A stretch of 64,000 nucleotides of DNA from positions 124,001 to 188,000 of the forward strand of contig NZ_PVZF01000003.1 of NCBI RefSeq assembly GCF_003002055.1. Reading direction: 5' to 3'. Source of the stretch: Kineococcus rhizosphaerae (GTDB lineage: Bacteria > Actinomycetota > Actinomycetes > Actinomycetales > Kineococcaceae). A program made the position numbers and the translations under genes. Below, in pieces: positions 54,082 through 62,360 of the stretch. The notes under the pieces were generated by a model. It saw only the letters and a list, made by a program, of their open reading frames with translations, was not told the DNA's origin and ran no database searches. Position 1 is the first letter of the stretch. Each line of letters begins with the position of its first letter.

Positions 54082-54750
54082 GTGAGCCACCCCGCCCTGG
54101 CCGTGACCGTCGACCTCGTCGTCCTGACCGTCCGCGCCGACACGCTCTCGGTGCTCCTCGTCGAACGCGGCGAGGAACCCTTCCTCGGGCGCTGGGCCCT
54201 GCCCGGCGGTTTCGTGCGCCCCGACGAGGACCTGCCGGCGGCCGCCGAGCGCGAACTGGCCGAGGAGACCGGCCTGCCCCGCGGGCTGGTCCACCTCGAG
54301 CAGCTCGCCAGCTACGGCGCCCCGGGTCGCGACCCCCGCCAGCGCGTCGTGACGGTCTGCTACCTGGCCCTGGCCCCCGACCTGCCCGTCCCCCGCGCCG
54401 GGACCGACGCCGCCGACGCCCGCTGGTTCCCCGTCGCCGAGGCGCAGGGCCTCGCCTTCGACCACGACCATCTGCTGGCCGACGGCGTCGAGCGGGCCCG
54501 GTCCAAGCTGGAGTACAGCCCGCTCGCGACGGCCTTCTGCCCACCGGAGTTCACCGTCGCCGAACTCCGGAAGGTCTACGAGGCGGTGTGGGGCACCGGG
54601 CTGGACCCGCGCAACTTCCACCGCAAGGTGACGGGAGCGGCGGGTTTCCTCGACCCGACGGGCGCCACGACCACGCGCGACGGGGGGCGGCCCGCGGCCC
54701 TGTTCCGCCGGGGACCGGCCACGACCCTGCACCCGCCGCTGCTGCGCTGA
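54082..54750 (+). CDS. NrtR-like regulator: Nudix domain plus winged helix
   Basis: This protein of about 222 residues has an N-terminal Nudix domain and a C-terminal NrtR-type winged helix (V-A-E-L-R-K-V-Y-E-A-V-W-G-T and N-F-H-R-K-V near 165-190). The Nudix box reads G-G-F-V-R-P-D-E-D-L then A-A-E-R-E-L-A-E-E-T-G, essentially intact (G-x5-E-x7-R-E-x2-E-E). NrtR proteins bind ADP-ribose and control NAD-related genes. TACGCT at 54070-54075 ends six bases before GTG 54082, suggesting a leaderless mRNA; ATG 54055 is an alternative start but lies within the inverted repeats. The divergent SPFH and NAD-kinase-like genes are the probable targets. Confidence 0.88.
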   Translation: MSHPALAVTVDLVVLTVRADTLSVLLVERGEEPFLGRWALPGGFVRPDEDLPAAAERELAEETGLPRGLVHLEQLASYGAPGRDPRQRVVTVCYLALAPDLPVPRAGTDAADARWFPVAEAQGLAFDHDHLLADGVERARSKLEYSPLATAFCPPEFTVAELRKVYEAVWGTGLDPRNFHRKVTGAAGFLDPTGATTTRDGGRPAALFRRGPATTLHPPLLR

Positions 54751-54795
54751 GCGGACCCTGGAACCGGCCGCGTCCCTGGTCTAGGGTCGATCGAC

Positions 54796-55587
54796 GTGCC
54801 CGTCTACCCCGCCCTCGTCGCGGCGGGGTTCCGCAGGTGGTCGACCTACCGGGCCGCGACGGCTGCCGGCGCCCTCACGAACTCCATCTTCGGGGCCATC
54901 AAGGCCGCCGTGCTCGTGGGGACCGTGGGTTCGGCGGGCGCCGTCGCGGGGTACGACCTGCAGCAGGCCGCGACCTACGCGTGGATCAGCCAGGCCCTGC
55001 TCGCCCCCGTGAGCGTCTTCGCCGACGACGAGGCCGCCCGGCGCGTGCGGACCGGCGACATCGCCGTCGACCTCGCCCGGCCCGTCGACCCGCAGCTCGC
55101 CGCGTGGGCCACCGACCTCGGCCGCGCGGCGTACCTGTTCCTGCCGCGCGGGATCCCTCCGCTGCTGCTGGGGGTCGTCCTGACGGGCCTGAGCCTGCCC
55201 CCCGGCCCGGTCCCCTACCTGCTCGGGGCGTGCTGCGCGGTGCTCGGGGTGTCGGTCTCCTTCGCGGCGCGCTGGCTGGTGAACCTCACGGCGTTCTGGC
55301 TGACGGAGATCCGCGGGCTGCTGCTGCTGTACACGGTGCTCGCGTCGTCGCTGACCGGCCTGGCGATCCCCGTGGCCTGGTTCCCCGGGTGGCTGGAGAC
55401 CCTCGCGCACGCGACGCCGTTCCCCTCGATGCTGCAGGCGCCCATCGACGTCTTCCTCGGCCGGGCAACGGGATCGGAGGCCCTGCGCCTGATCGGGGTG
55501 CAACTCGGCTGGCTCGCGGGGCTGCTGCTGGCCGGGCGGGTCCTGCTGGGCGCAGGGTCGCGCAGGCTGGTGGTGCAGGGTGGCTGA
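54796..55587 (+). CDS. ABC-2-type transporter permease, first subunit
   Basis: This 263-residue membrane protein has six predicted helices. It shows the ABC-2/DUF990-like beginning R-R-W-S-T-Y-R-A-A-T-A-A-G-A-L-T-N and the segment A-D-D-E-A-A-R-R-V-R-T-G-D-I-A-V-D-L-A-R-P between helices 2 and 3, typical of this two-permease exporter group. The start GTG 54796 has TAGGGT eight bases upstream. Its end overlaps the second permease by eight bases. The substrate is unknown; lipids or antibiotics are common for the class. Confidence 0.9.
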   Translation: MPVYPALVAAGFRRWSTYRAATAAGALTNSIFGAIKAAVLVGTVGSAGAVAGYDLQQAATYAWISQALLAPVSVFADDEAARRVRTGDIAVDLARPVDPQLAAWATDLGRAAYLFLPRGIPPLLLGVVLTGLSLPPGPVPYLLGACCAVLGVSVSFAARWLVNLTAFWLTEIRGLLLLYTVLASSLTGLAIPVAWFPGWLETLAHATPFPSMLQAPIDVFLGRATGSEALRLIGVQLGWLAGLLLAGRVLLGAGSRRLVVQGG

Positions 55588-56386
55588 GGACCGGTCCGCG
55601 CCGTACCGCGCCCTCCTGGGCTCGCGGATCCGGTCGCAACTGTCCTACCGGGCGTCCTTCGCCGCGGACCTGCTCGCGAACGTCGGCATCGGGGCCGGTG
55701 AGTTCGTGACGCTCTACGTCGTGTTCTCCCGGGCGAACACCCTGGGCGGGCTGGACGTGTGGCAGGCCTGCCTGGTGTTCGCCCTGGCCAACGTCACCTT
55801 CGCCGTCGGCGACCTCCTGCTCGGGCACGTCGACAACCTCCCGACCCACGTCCGCACCGGGACCCTCGACGCGTTCCTGCTGCGTCCGCTGCCCGTCCTG
55901 ACCCAGCTGGCGACCTCCGACGTGTCGCTCAAGCGGATCGGGCGGGTCCTCGTCGCGGCCGCGGTGTTCGCCGTCGCGTGGCCGCACACGGGCGTCGAAC
56001 TCGACGCCCGGGCCGCGCTCCTGCTGCTGGTGGCCGTCGTCGGCGGCACCGGGGTCTTCACGGCCGTGTTCGTCGTCGCGGGCGCCCTGCAGTTCTGGCT
56101 GCTGGACGGCAAGGAGGCGGTGAACTCGATCACCTACGGCGGGTCGAACGCCGCGCAGTACCCGGCGTCGTTGTACTCGGCCCCGCTGCGGTGGTTGTTC
56201 TGCTACGTCGTGCCCGCCGCGTTCGTCGCCTACCTGCCGGTCCTGGCCCTGCTCGGCGAACCCGGGCCGGCCGGGTTGCCGGCGTGGCTCGGCTGGTTCT
56301 CCCCCGTCGCCGCCGCGGCCGTGTGGGGCATCGCGCTGCTGCTGTGGCGCAGAGGGGTCCGGCACTACACGGGGAGCGGGTCGTGA
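55580..56386 (+). CDS. ABC-2-type transporter permease, second subunit
   Basis: This 268-residue membrane protein has six hydrophobic helices. It begins with R-S-Q-L-S-Y-R-A-S-F-A-A-D-L and has H-V-D-N-L-P-T-H-V-R-T-G-T-L-D-A-F-L-L-R-P-L between helices 2 and 3. The same position in subunit 1 carries an equivalent motif, so the two form a heterodimeric channel. Its stop overlaps the ATPase start (GTGA). Confidence 0.9.
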   Translation: MAEDRSAPYRALLGSRIRSQLSYRASFAADLLANVGIGAGEFVTLYVVFSRANTLGGLDVWQACLVFALANVTFAVGDLLLGHVDNLPTHVRTGTLDAFLLRPLPVLTQLATSDVSLKRIGRVLVAAAVFAVAWPHTGVELDARAALLLLVAVVGGTGVFTAVFVVAGALQFWLLDGKEAVNSITYGGSNAAQYPASLYSAPLRWLFCYVVPAAFVAYLPVLALLGEPGPAGLPAWLGWFSPVAAAAVWGIALLLWRRGVRHYTGSGS

Positions 56387-57372
56387 ACGCGCTGGAGATC
56401 GAGGACCTCGTCCGCGAGTACGTCGTGCGGGAGAAGGCGGACGGCCGGTTCCGTCGGCGCCGCAAGGTGGTCCGGGCCGTCGACGGCCTGTCGATGCGCG
56501 TCGCCGCGGGCGAGTCCGTGGGGTTCATCGGCGCCAACGGGGCCGGGAAGTCGACGACGGTCAAACTCCTCACCGGCATCCTCGTCCCCACGTCCGGGAC
56601 GGTCCGCACGTGCGGGCTGGACCCCGTGACGCGCCGCCGCGACCTGGCCCGGCGCATCGGCGTCGTGTTCGGCCAGCGCAGCCAGCTCTGGTGGGACCTC
56701 CCGCTGCGCGAGTCGTTCCGCCTGCTGGCCGCCATCCACCGCCTACCGCCGACGGTGTGGCGGCCGAGGTTGCGCGACCTCGACGAACGGCTGGGCCTCG
56801 GCGAGTTCCTCACGACCCCCGTGCGGCAGTTGTCGCTGGGGCAGCGGATGCGCGGCGAGGTCGCCGCGGCCCTGCTGCACTCCCCCGGACTGCTGCTGCT
56901 GGACGAACCCACGATCGGGTTGGACGTGCTGTCCAGCGAACGCCTGCGGCAGTTCCTGCGGGCCGAACGCGCCGAACGGGGGACGACGCTGCTGCTGACG
57001 ACCCACGACATGGGCGACGTGCAGCGGTTGTGCGACCGGGTCCTCGTCGTCGACCGCGGCCGCGCCGCCTACGACGGCGACCTGCCCGGGCTCGTCCGTC
57101 GCGTCGGCGCCCGGCGGGTCCTCGTCGTCGACCAGCGCGAGCCCGTCGAGCCCGCCCGCGTCGACGACGCCGAACTGCTCGCCGTCGAGGAGGGCGGGTT
57201 GCGGCTGCGGTACGCCTTCTCCGCGGAGGAGACCACCGCCGCCGCGGTCCTCGCCCAGGTCTCGCGCCGGTCCGACGTCAGCGACCTGTCGGTGGAGGAA
57301 CCCGACATCGCCGACGTCCTGCGCACGCTCTACGCGACCTCGGTGGGCTCGGCGGGCAGGTCCGAGGCCTGA
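56383..57372 (+). CDS. ABC transporter ATP-binding protein of the two-permease exporter
   Basis: This 329-residue ATPase has Walker A G-A-N-G-A-G-K-S-T-T near 50, the Q-loop in F-G-Q-R-S-Q-L-W-W-D near 95, signature L-S-L-G-Q-R-M near 148, and Walker B L-L-L-L-D-E-P-T near 168. The signature has an unusual Q-R-M end, as seen in DUF990-type exporters. An extra C-terminal domain of about 80 residues follows. GTG 56383 is coupled to the permease gene. The last 43 bases overlap the convergent small regulator gene. Confidence 0.93.
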   Translation: MNALEIEDLVREYVVREKADGRFRRRRKVVRAVDGLSMRVAAGESVGFIGANGAGKSTTVKLLTGILVPTSGTVRTCGLDPVTRRRDLARRIGVVFGQRSQLWWDLPLRESFRLLAAIHRLPPTVWRPRLRDLDERLGLGEFLTTPVRQLSLGQRMRGEVAAALLHSPGLLLLDEPTIGLDVLSSERLRQFLRAERAERGTTLLLTTHDMGDVQRLCDRVLVVDRGRAAYDGDLPGLVRRVGARRVLVVDQREPVEPARVDDAELLAVEEGGLRLRYAFSAEETTAAAVLAQVSRRSDVSDLSVEEPDIADVLRTLYATSVGSAGRSEA

Positions 57373-57668
57373 GCCAGCGCCCCCGCGGCGATCGCCTGCA
57401 GGGCCGCGAGGTGACCGGCGAGCTTGCGCCGGCCGTCGGCCGTCAGCGAGACCCAGGTGCGGGGTCGCTTGCCGACGAACCCCTTGCGGACCTTGACGTG
57501 GCCGGTCTCCTCCAGTCCCGACAGCGTCCGGGAAAGGGCCGAGTCGCTGAGCTCCAGCCGGTCGCGCACCGACTTGAAGTCCGCTTCGAGGCAGCCGGAC
57601 AGGAACGCGACGACGGCGAGCTTGGTGGGGTGCTGGACGGCGGGGTCGAGCTGGGGTCCGGTACTCAC
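57330..57668 (-). CDS. Small winged-helix regulator (HTH_34/MarR-like)
   Basis: This 112-residue winged helix has H-P-T-K-L-A-V-V-A-F-L-S-G at 13-25, D-S-A-L-S-R-T-L-S-G-L-E near 43-54 (recognition helix) and a wing R-K-G-F-V-G-K-R-P-R-T-W-V-S-L-T-A-D-G-R-R. There is no separate ligand domain. GTG 57668 overlaps the stop of the membrane protein gene (GTGA). Such regulators often control a co-transcribed membrane protein, and two AAGTACTTTCC copies upstream are likely sites. It converges on and overlaps the ABC ATPase gene by 43 bases. Confidence 0.87.
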   Translation of the reverse strand: MSTGPQLDPAVQHPTKLAVVAFLSGCLEADFKSVRDRLELSDSALSRTLSGLEETGHVKVRKGFVGKRPRTWVSLTADGRRKLAGHLAALQAIAAGALAQASDLPAEPTEVA

Positions 57669-58072
57669 GACCGCCCCTGCCGGGAGACCTGACGCCACAG
57701 CGGCACCGCGAAGAGGGCCCCCAGCAGGACCAGCCCGAACCCCGGGTCCCAGAAGGCGGAGACCAGCAGGCACACGGCGATGGCCCCGAAGTCGGTGAGG
57801 TTCTGGGCACGGGTGCGTGCGGGCTTGGTCCGCACCCGCTGGCGCAGGACGGCGGTGAAGAAGACGACGAAGAAGACCAGGAGCAGGCCCACCCCGACGC
57901 AGACCCCCGCGACGCTCCCGGCCCACGAGGAGACGGCCAGTGCGGCGAACCCGCCGACGTACGGGATCACCATGGCGGGGGCGACCCAGCGCGGGAACGG
58001 CTCGGGGCGGGCCGCGGCGACAGCAGCGGCGGCGGCGTTCAGGTCGTCCTGGGCGCGATCGGCTGTGTTCAT
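57665..58072 (-). CDS. Membrane protein co-transcribed with a winged-helix regulator
   Basis: This 135-residue protein has an N-terminal Ala-rich soluble stretch and four hydrophobic segments (about 32-48, 52-74, 90-105 and 108-122). I do not recognise the family by name, but many HTH_34 regulators are paired with such small membrane proteins. ATG 58072 has TAGAAC six bases upstream, which hints at a leaderless mRNA. Its stop overlaps the regulator start. Function is unknown. Confidence 0.78.
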   Translation of the reverse strand: MNTADRAQDDLNAAAAAVAAARPEPFPRWVAPAMVIPYVGGFAALAVSSWAGSVAGVCVGVGLLLVFFVVFFTAVLRQRVRTKPARTRAQNLTDFGAIAVCLLVSAFWDPGFGLVLLGALFAVPLWRQVSRQGRS

Positions 58073-58088
58073 GCCTCAGTTCTACAGA

Positions 58089-58118
58089 AGTACTTTCCAT
58101 ACGCGCAAGTACTTTCCG
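58089..58118. promoter_or_regulatory. Direct repeat of AAGTACTTTCC upstream of the membrane protein/regulator pair
   Basis: AAGTACTTTCC occurs at 58089-58099 and 58108-58118, 19 bases apart, and each contains the palindrome AAGTACTT. They stand out from the GC-rich background and lie 17-46 bases before ATG 58072, so they are likely sites of the small winged-helix protein. Confidence 0.55.
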
Positions 58119-58125
58119 CGATGAA

Positions 58126-58404
58126 TCACAAGGACGGCTGCAGCCGCCCCAGCACCGGGTTCCAGCCCACCACGGTCCGCGAGGAGATGACGCGGCCGTC
58201 GAGCTGGAACGGGTCGGCGTCCAGCAGCGCCTCGACCGCGGGCACGTCGGCCGCTTCGAACACCAGCAGGGCGCCGTCGTCGTCCGTGGGACCGGACAGG
58301 ACGAGCTCGTCGAGGGAGGCCAGGTACTGCCGGTGCGCCGGGCGCACCGCGTCCCGGGCGCTGAGGTCGTCGGAGTAGGCGTAGGTCACGGCGAAGAACG
58401 GCAT
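58126..58404 (-). CDS. YciI family protein
   Basis: This 92-residue ferredoxin-like protein has the family pattern R-P-A-H-R-Q-Y-L near 21-28 (His and a following Asp form the proposed active site) and G-A-L-L-V-F-E-A-A-D near 44. The function of YciI is unknown. ATG 58404 has TAGCGT ending six bases upstream, so the mRNA may be leaderless. It stands between the regulator pair and the YczE gene. Confidence 0.88.
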   Translation of the reverse strand: MPFFAVTYAYSDDLSARDAVRPAHRQYLASLDELVLSGPTDDDGALLVFEAADVPAVEALLDADPFQLDGRVISSRTVVGWNPVLGRLQPSL

Positions 58405-58413
58405 GGCCCGACG

Positions 58414-59040
58414 CTATCCGGCGGTCGCGGCGGCCGGGACGGGGCGTGCGTGCCGGGCCCCGTCCAGGCGCGGCATCACGAAGCCGACGAGCGGGCCGAT
58501 GCCGAAGGCGAACACGACCGTGCCCACCCCGACGTTCCCGCCGAGGACCCAGCCGACCACCAGGGCCGAGACCTCGACGGCGCAGCGGCACAGCCAGATC
58601 GGCCGGCCCGTCCGGGCGTGCAGGCCGGTCATGAGCCCGTCGCGCGGACCGGGGCCGAGGCCGGCGCCGATGTAGACGCCGCTCGCGACGGCGAGCAGGA
58701 CCATGCCGGCGGCGAACAGGGGCACCCGGACCGCGAGGAGGTCGGGGGCCGGCAGCAGGTCCACGGTCGTCTCGATCGCGGTGCCGACGAGCAGGACGTT
58801 GAGGACCGTGCCGATGCCGGGCCTCTGCCGCAACGGGATCCACAGCAGCAGCACGCCGATCCCGATGAGGTTGGTGAGCCAGCCGACCCCCACGCCGGTC
58901 GATCGGGACAGCCCCGTGGCCAGCACCGACCACGGGCCGACACCGACGTGGGCGCTCACCATCAGCCCCTCGGCGACGCCGTAGAGGACGAGACCGGCGA
59001 GGAGCCGGAGGACACGGGGGAAGGACACTGGCCTGCTCAC
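58414..59040 (-). CDS. YczE/YyaS/YitT-type membrane protein
   Basis: This protein of about 208 residues has five or six hydrophobic helices. The family features are G-L-V-L-Y-G-V-A-E-G-L-M near the N-terminus, H-V-G-V-G-P-W-S-V-L after it and G-A-G-L-G-P-G-P-R-D-G-L-M-T-G near 125. The start is uncertain: GTG 59040 is used, GTG 59028 has a better-spaced GAGGAG, and GTG 59058 is a longer alternative. It is divergent from a MocR-type regulator; this YczE/YczR pairing is widespread in actinobacteria and firmicutes. The transported compound is not known. Confidence 0.82.
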   Translation of the reverse strand: MSRPVSFPRVLRLLAGLVLYGVAEGLMVSAHVGVGPWSVLATGLSRSTGVGVGWLTNLIGIGVLLLWIPLRQRPGIGTVLNVLLVGTAIETTVDLLPAPDLLAVRVPLFAAGMVLLAVASGVYIGAGLGPGPRDGLMTGLHARTGRPIWLCRCAVEVSALVVGWVLGGNVGVGTVVFAFGIGPLVGFVMPRLDGARHARPVPAAATAG

Positions 59041-59059
59041 TCCTCGAGTGGACCGCACG

Positions 59060-59084
59060 ATTGGCCTTCAAGAACAGTGCCAAT
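59060..59084. promoter_or_regulatory. ATTGGC-N13-GCCAAT inverted repeat between yczE-like and yczR-like genes
   Basis: Six-base perfect arms lie between the divergent starts. TAGAGT at 59090-59095 ends six bases before GTG 59102 of the regulator, so the repeat would cover its -35 region. It is a likely operator for the MocR-type protein. Confidence 0.5.
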
Positions 59085-59101
59085 CCGCCTAGAGTGGCCT
59101 G

Positions 59102-60520
59102 GTGGCTTCCCTCTCCGCGTCCAGTCTGCGCCACCTGCTGGGCGATTGGCACGACGACGGCCCCGCCCTGCGCGCCCTTGCCGACCGCATCCGGCTGCTG
59201 CTGCTCGACGGCCGCATCCCCTCCGGGACGCGCCTGCCCGCCGAACGCGAGCTCGCCGCCGCCCTGTCGGTGAGCCGGACCACCGTCGCCGCCGCGTACG
59301 CCCGGCTGCGCGACCAGGAGCACCTGCACAGCGTCCGCGGCTCCGGCAGCGTCCTGCGGCTGCCCGCCGGGGAACAGCCTGCCGAGGCGCCCCACCGGAG
59401 CCCCGCGACCGTCGACCTGACGCGCGCCGCCCTGCCCGCCGCTCCCGAGGTGCAGGCCGCCGTCGAGGCGGCCGTCGCCGACCTGCGCGCCCACCTGCCC
59501 GGCGACGGGTACGAGCTGCTCGGGGTGGCGGACCTGCGGCGCGCGGTCGCCGACCGGTACACCGCCCGGGGACTGCCCACCACCGCCGAGGAGGTGCTCG
59601 TGACGCTCGGCGCCCAGCACGCCGTGGGACTGGTGTGCCGGGCGGTGCTGACCCCCGGGGACCGCGTCCTCGTGGAGTCGCCCGGCTACCCGCACGCGCT
59701 GGACGCGGCCCGCGCGGCCGGGGGCCGGCCCGTCGCCGTGCCCGTCACGGCCGCCGCCGGTCCCGGGTCCGGCGGCTGGGACGAGGAGGCGCTCCAGGAG
59801 GCCTTCTCCCGCACCCGCCCCGCGCTGGCCTACCTCATGCCCGGGTTCCACAACCCGACCGGGTCGGTGATGCCCGCCGACCAGCGGCGCCGGGTCGTCG
59901 ACCTCGCCCGCCGGCACGGGACCCGGCTCGTGGTCGACGAGACGACCAACGACCTCGCCTTCGACGGCGAGGTCCCGGCACCGTTCCCGGCCGACGTCGT
60001 GCACGTCGGGTCGGCCGCGAAGTCGCTGTGGGGCGGGTTGCGCATCGGCTGGGTGCGGGCCGACGCGGCCACCGTGCGCCACCTCGCGGCCCACCGGGCC
60101 CCGTGGGAGCTGGGGACCCCCGTGTTCGAGCAGCTCGTCGTCGCCCGCTGCCTGCCGCGGCTCGACGAGATCCTCGTGGGCCGCCGCCGTGAACTGCGCT
60201 CGCGGCGCGACGCGCTCGTCACCGGGCTCGCCGCGCAGCTGCCGGAGTGGGAGGTGCCGCACGTCGACGGCGGGCTGGCCCTGTGGGTGCGCCTGCCGAC
60301 CCCCGCGAGTTCCGCCCTGGCCGTCGCGGCCCGCCGCCACGGGGTCCTGCTGACCGCCGGCCCCCGCTTCGGCCTCGACGGCGCGTTCGAGCGCCACCTG
60401 CGGCTGCCGTTCAACGCCGACGCCGCGACCGTGCGCGACACCGTGCCCCTGCTGGCGCGGGCCTGGCGCGAGGTCGGGACCTCCGTCCCGGCCCCGCGCC
60501 CGTTCGAGGTCGTCGTCTGA
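59102..60520 (+). CDS. MocR-type regulator (GntR HTH fused to aminotransferase-like domain), YczR group
   Basis: This 472-residue protein has an N-terminal GntR winged helix (L-P-A-E-R-E-L-A-A-A-L-S-V-S-R-T-T-V near 47-64) joined by a Pro-rich linker to a class I aminotransferase fold. The PLP lysine lies in H-V-G-S-A-A-K-S-L-W-G-G-L-R-I-G (about 310). H-N-P-T-G near 258 and D-E-T near 280 contact the cofactor. It probably senses PLP or a PLP-reactive amine and controls the divergent YczE-like gene. The start GTG 59102 fits a leaderless transcript. Confidence 0.92.
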   Translation: MASLSASSLRHLLGDWHDDGPALRALADRIRLLLLDGRIPSGTRLPAERELAAALSVSRTTVAAAYARLRDQEHLHSVRGSGSVLRLPAGEQPAEAPHRSPATVDLTRAALPAAPEVQAAVEAAVADLRAHLPGDGYELLGVADLRRAVADRYTARGLPTTAEEVLVTLGAQHAVGLVCRAVLTPGDRVLVESPGYPHALDAARAAGGRPVAVPVTAAAGPGSGGWDEEALQEAFSRTRPALAYLMPGFHNPTGSVMPADQRRRVVDLARRHGTRLVVDETTNDLAFDGEVPAPFPADVVHVGSAAKSLWGGLRIGWVRADAATVRHLAAHRAPWELGTPVFEQLVVARCLPRLDEILVGRRRELRSRRDALVTGLAAQLPEWEVPHVDGGLALWVRLPTPASSALAVAARRHGVLLTAGPRFGLDGAFERHLRLPFNADAATVRDTVPLLARAWREVGTSVPAPRPFEVVV

Positions 60521-60529
60521 GCGGCCGGG

Positions 60530-61441
60530 TCAGCCCTTGACCGCGCCGGAGGCCAGACCGGCGACGTAGAACCGCTGCAGCGCGACGTAGAGGATCACGC
60601 AGGGGATCATCGCCACGACGGCCCCGGCGACGAGGTAGCCGTAGTTGACGGCCCCGTACGCCCCGGCCTGCAGGTTCACCAGCGACAACGGCAACGTGTA
60701 GAGCCGGTCGTCGGTGAGGAACGTCAGCGCACCGAGGAACTCCGTCCAGCTGGCCAGGAACGCGTACAGCGCGCTCGTCGCCATGCCCGGGATCAGCAGC
60801 GGCCGCAGCACCGAGACGAGCGAGCGCATCGTGCCCGCCCCGTCGACGCGGGCCGAGTCCTCGATCTCGGCGGGGATCGTCTCGAACGCGTTGCGCATGA
60901 CGAACACCCCGAACGGCAGGTTCACCGTCGTGTAGAACAGCACGAGGCCGAGCCGGGAGTCGGTGAGGCCCATGGCGTTCATCTGCAGGTACAGCGGCGT
61001 GATGATGGCCTGGAAGGGCACCATCATCGTCACGACGATCACGCCGAACAGGACGTTGCGGCCGCGGAACCGGAACCGCCCGAAGCCGTACCCCGCCAGG
61101 GTCGCGACGAGCGCGGTGACGACGGCCGTGCCGAGGGCCACCACCAGGCTGTTCCCGATCGCCCGCACGATGTCGAGGTCGCTGGAGAACAGGGCCTTGA
61201 AGTTCTCCCCCGTCAGGTGGAGCAGCGCGCCCGCGCTGGGGTCGGGGGAGACGATCGCGTCGTTGCTCTGGAACGAGCGCAGGACCGACCACAGCAGAGG
61301 GACGAGGAACACCAGCGCGGCCAGGGTCCCCCCGAGCCAGTACAGCGTGCGCTTCGTCCGCGTCTCGGTTCGCCCGTTCGCCGTCACGGACCGCACGGAC
61401 CGGACCTGCAGGTCCGCAGGACTCTTCGTCAGCGTCGCCAT
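60530..61441 (-). CDS. Sugar ABC transporter permease (MalG type)
   Basis: This 303-residue permease has six helices and the cytoplasmic E-A-A-like loop D-S-A-R-V-D-G-A-G-T-M-R-S-L-V-S-V-L-R-P near 195-215 that docks the ATPase. The N-terminal cytoplasmic extension is about 30 residues. It forms the importer channel with the MalF-type subunit, whose stop lies four bases upstream of this start. No ATPase is encoded here, so a shared MsiK-type ATPase is likely, as usual in actinobacteria. Confidence 0.94.
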   Translation of the reverse strand: MATLTKSPADLQVRSVRSVTANGRTETRTKRTLYWLGGTLAALVFLVPLLWSVLRSFQSNDAIVSPDPSAGALLHLTGENFKALFSSDLDIVRAIGNSLVVALGTAVVTALVATLAGYGFGRFRFRGRNVLFGVIVVTMMVPFQAIITPLYLQMNAMGLTDSRLGLVLFYTTVNLPFGVFVMRNAFETIPAEIEDSARVDGAGTMRSLVSVLRPLLIPGMATSALYAFLASWTEFLGALTFLTDDRLYTLPLSLVNLQAGAYGAVNYGYLVAGAVVAMIPCVILYVALQRFYVAGLASGAVKG

Positions 61442-61445
61442 CGAC

Positions 61446-62360
61446 TCACTCCTTCTCGCGCAGCAGGCGGAACTGGGCGGCCGTCACCAGACCGATGACG
61501 ACGACCAGGACGATCGACAGCGCCGACGCCGCTCCGAGCTGGAGCTGCACGAACCCGCGCTGGTAGACGTACATGACGACCGTCTGGGTGTCGGTGCCCG
61601 GACCGCCGCGCGTCAGGACGTAGAACTGCGTGAAGGCCAGCAGCGAGCCGATGACGGAGATCACCAGGCTCATGGCGATCGTCCGGCGCAGCATGGGGAC
61701 GGTGATGCTGCGCTCGCGCTGCCACCACGAGGCGCCGTCCATCTCGGCGGACTCGTAGACGTCGCGCGGGATGCCCTGCATCCCGCCCATGAGCAGCACC
61801 ATCGTCAGACCCGACACGGCCCACACGATCATCCCGCAGATCAGGCCGGTGGCGGCGGGGCCGTCGGCCAGCCACGCGGTGGTCCCGTCGGTGATCCCCA
61901 GGGTCTTCAGGACGACGTTCACCATGCCCGACGACGGCTGCGCCTCGAGCACCATGAGAAAGCTCAGGGTCGTCAGGCCGACGACGTAGGGGACGAAGAA
62001 GATCGTCCGGAACACGGTCGCGAACCGGCGGTCGCTGCGCACCACGACGGCCAGCACGTAGCCGAGCACGAGGATCGGCACGGTGACGATCGCGGTGTAC
62101 AGCAGGGTGTACCCGACGGACTTCCAGAACACCGGGTCGGACGCGATGGCGGTGTAGTTGCCGAGGCCGATGAAGCGGTAGGACCCGATGAGCGGCCAGT
62201 TCGTCAGCGACATGTAGACCGCGAACGCCAGCGGGACCAGCACGAAGACCGTGACGAAGGCCAGGGCCGGCAGGGTCAGCAGGAACCCCGTGCGGGCCGG
62301 GTGGGTGAGGGACTTCGGGTTCCGGTCGATGGTCGCCGGGGTGCGGGTGAGTGTGCTCAC
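61446..62360 (-). CDS. Sugar ABC transporter permease (MalF type)
   Basis: This 304-residue permease has six helices and the loop E-S-A-E-M-D-G-A-S-W-W-Q-R-E-R-S-I-T-V-P near 215-235. The start GTG 62360 overlaps the stop of a 39-codon frame that fills the gap to the binding-protein gene; that frame's DNA supplies the GGAAGAAG ribosome site. It is co-transcribed with the binding protein and the MalG-type permease. Confidence 0.94.
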   Translation of the reverse strand: MSTLTRTPATIDRNPKSLTHPARTGFLLTLPALAFVTVFVLVPLAFAVYMSLTNWPLIGSYRFIGLGNYTAIASDPVFWKSVGYTLLYTAIVTVPILVLGYVLAVVVRSDRRFATVFRTIFFVPYVVGLTTLSFLMVLEAQPSSGMVNVVLKTLGITDGTTAWLADGPAATGLICGMIVWAVSGLTMVLLMGGMQGIPRDVYESAEMDGASWWQRERSITVPMLRRTIAMSLVISVIGSLLAFTQFYVLTRGGPGTDTQTVVMYVYQRGFVQLQLGAASALSIVLVVVIGLVTAAQFRLLREKE

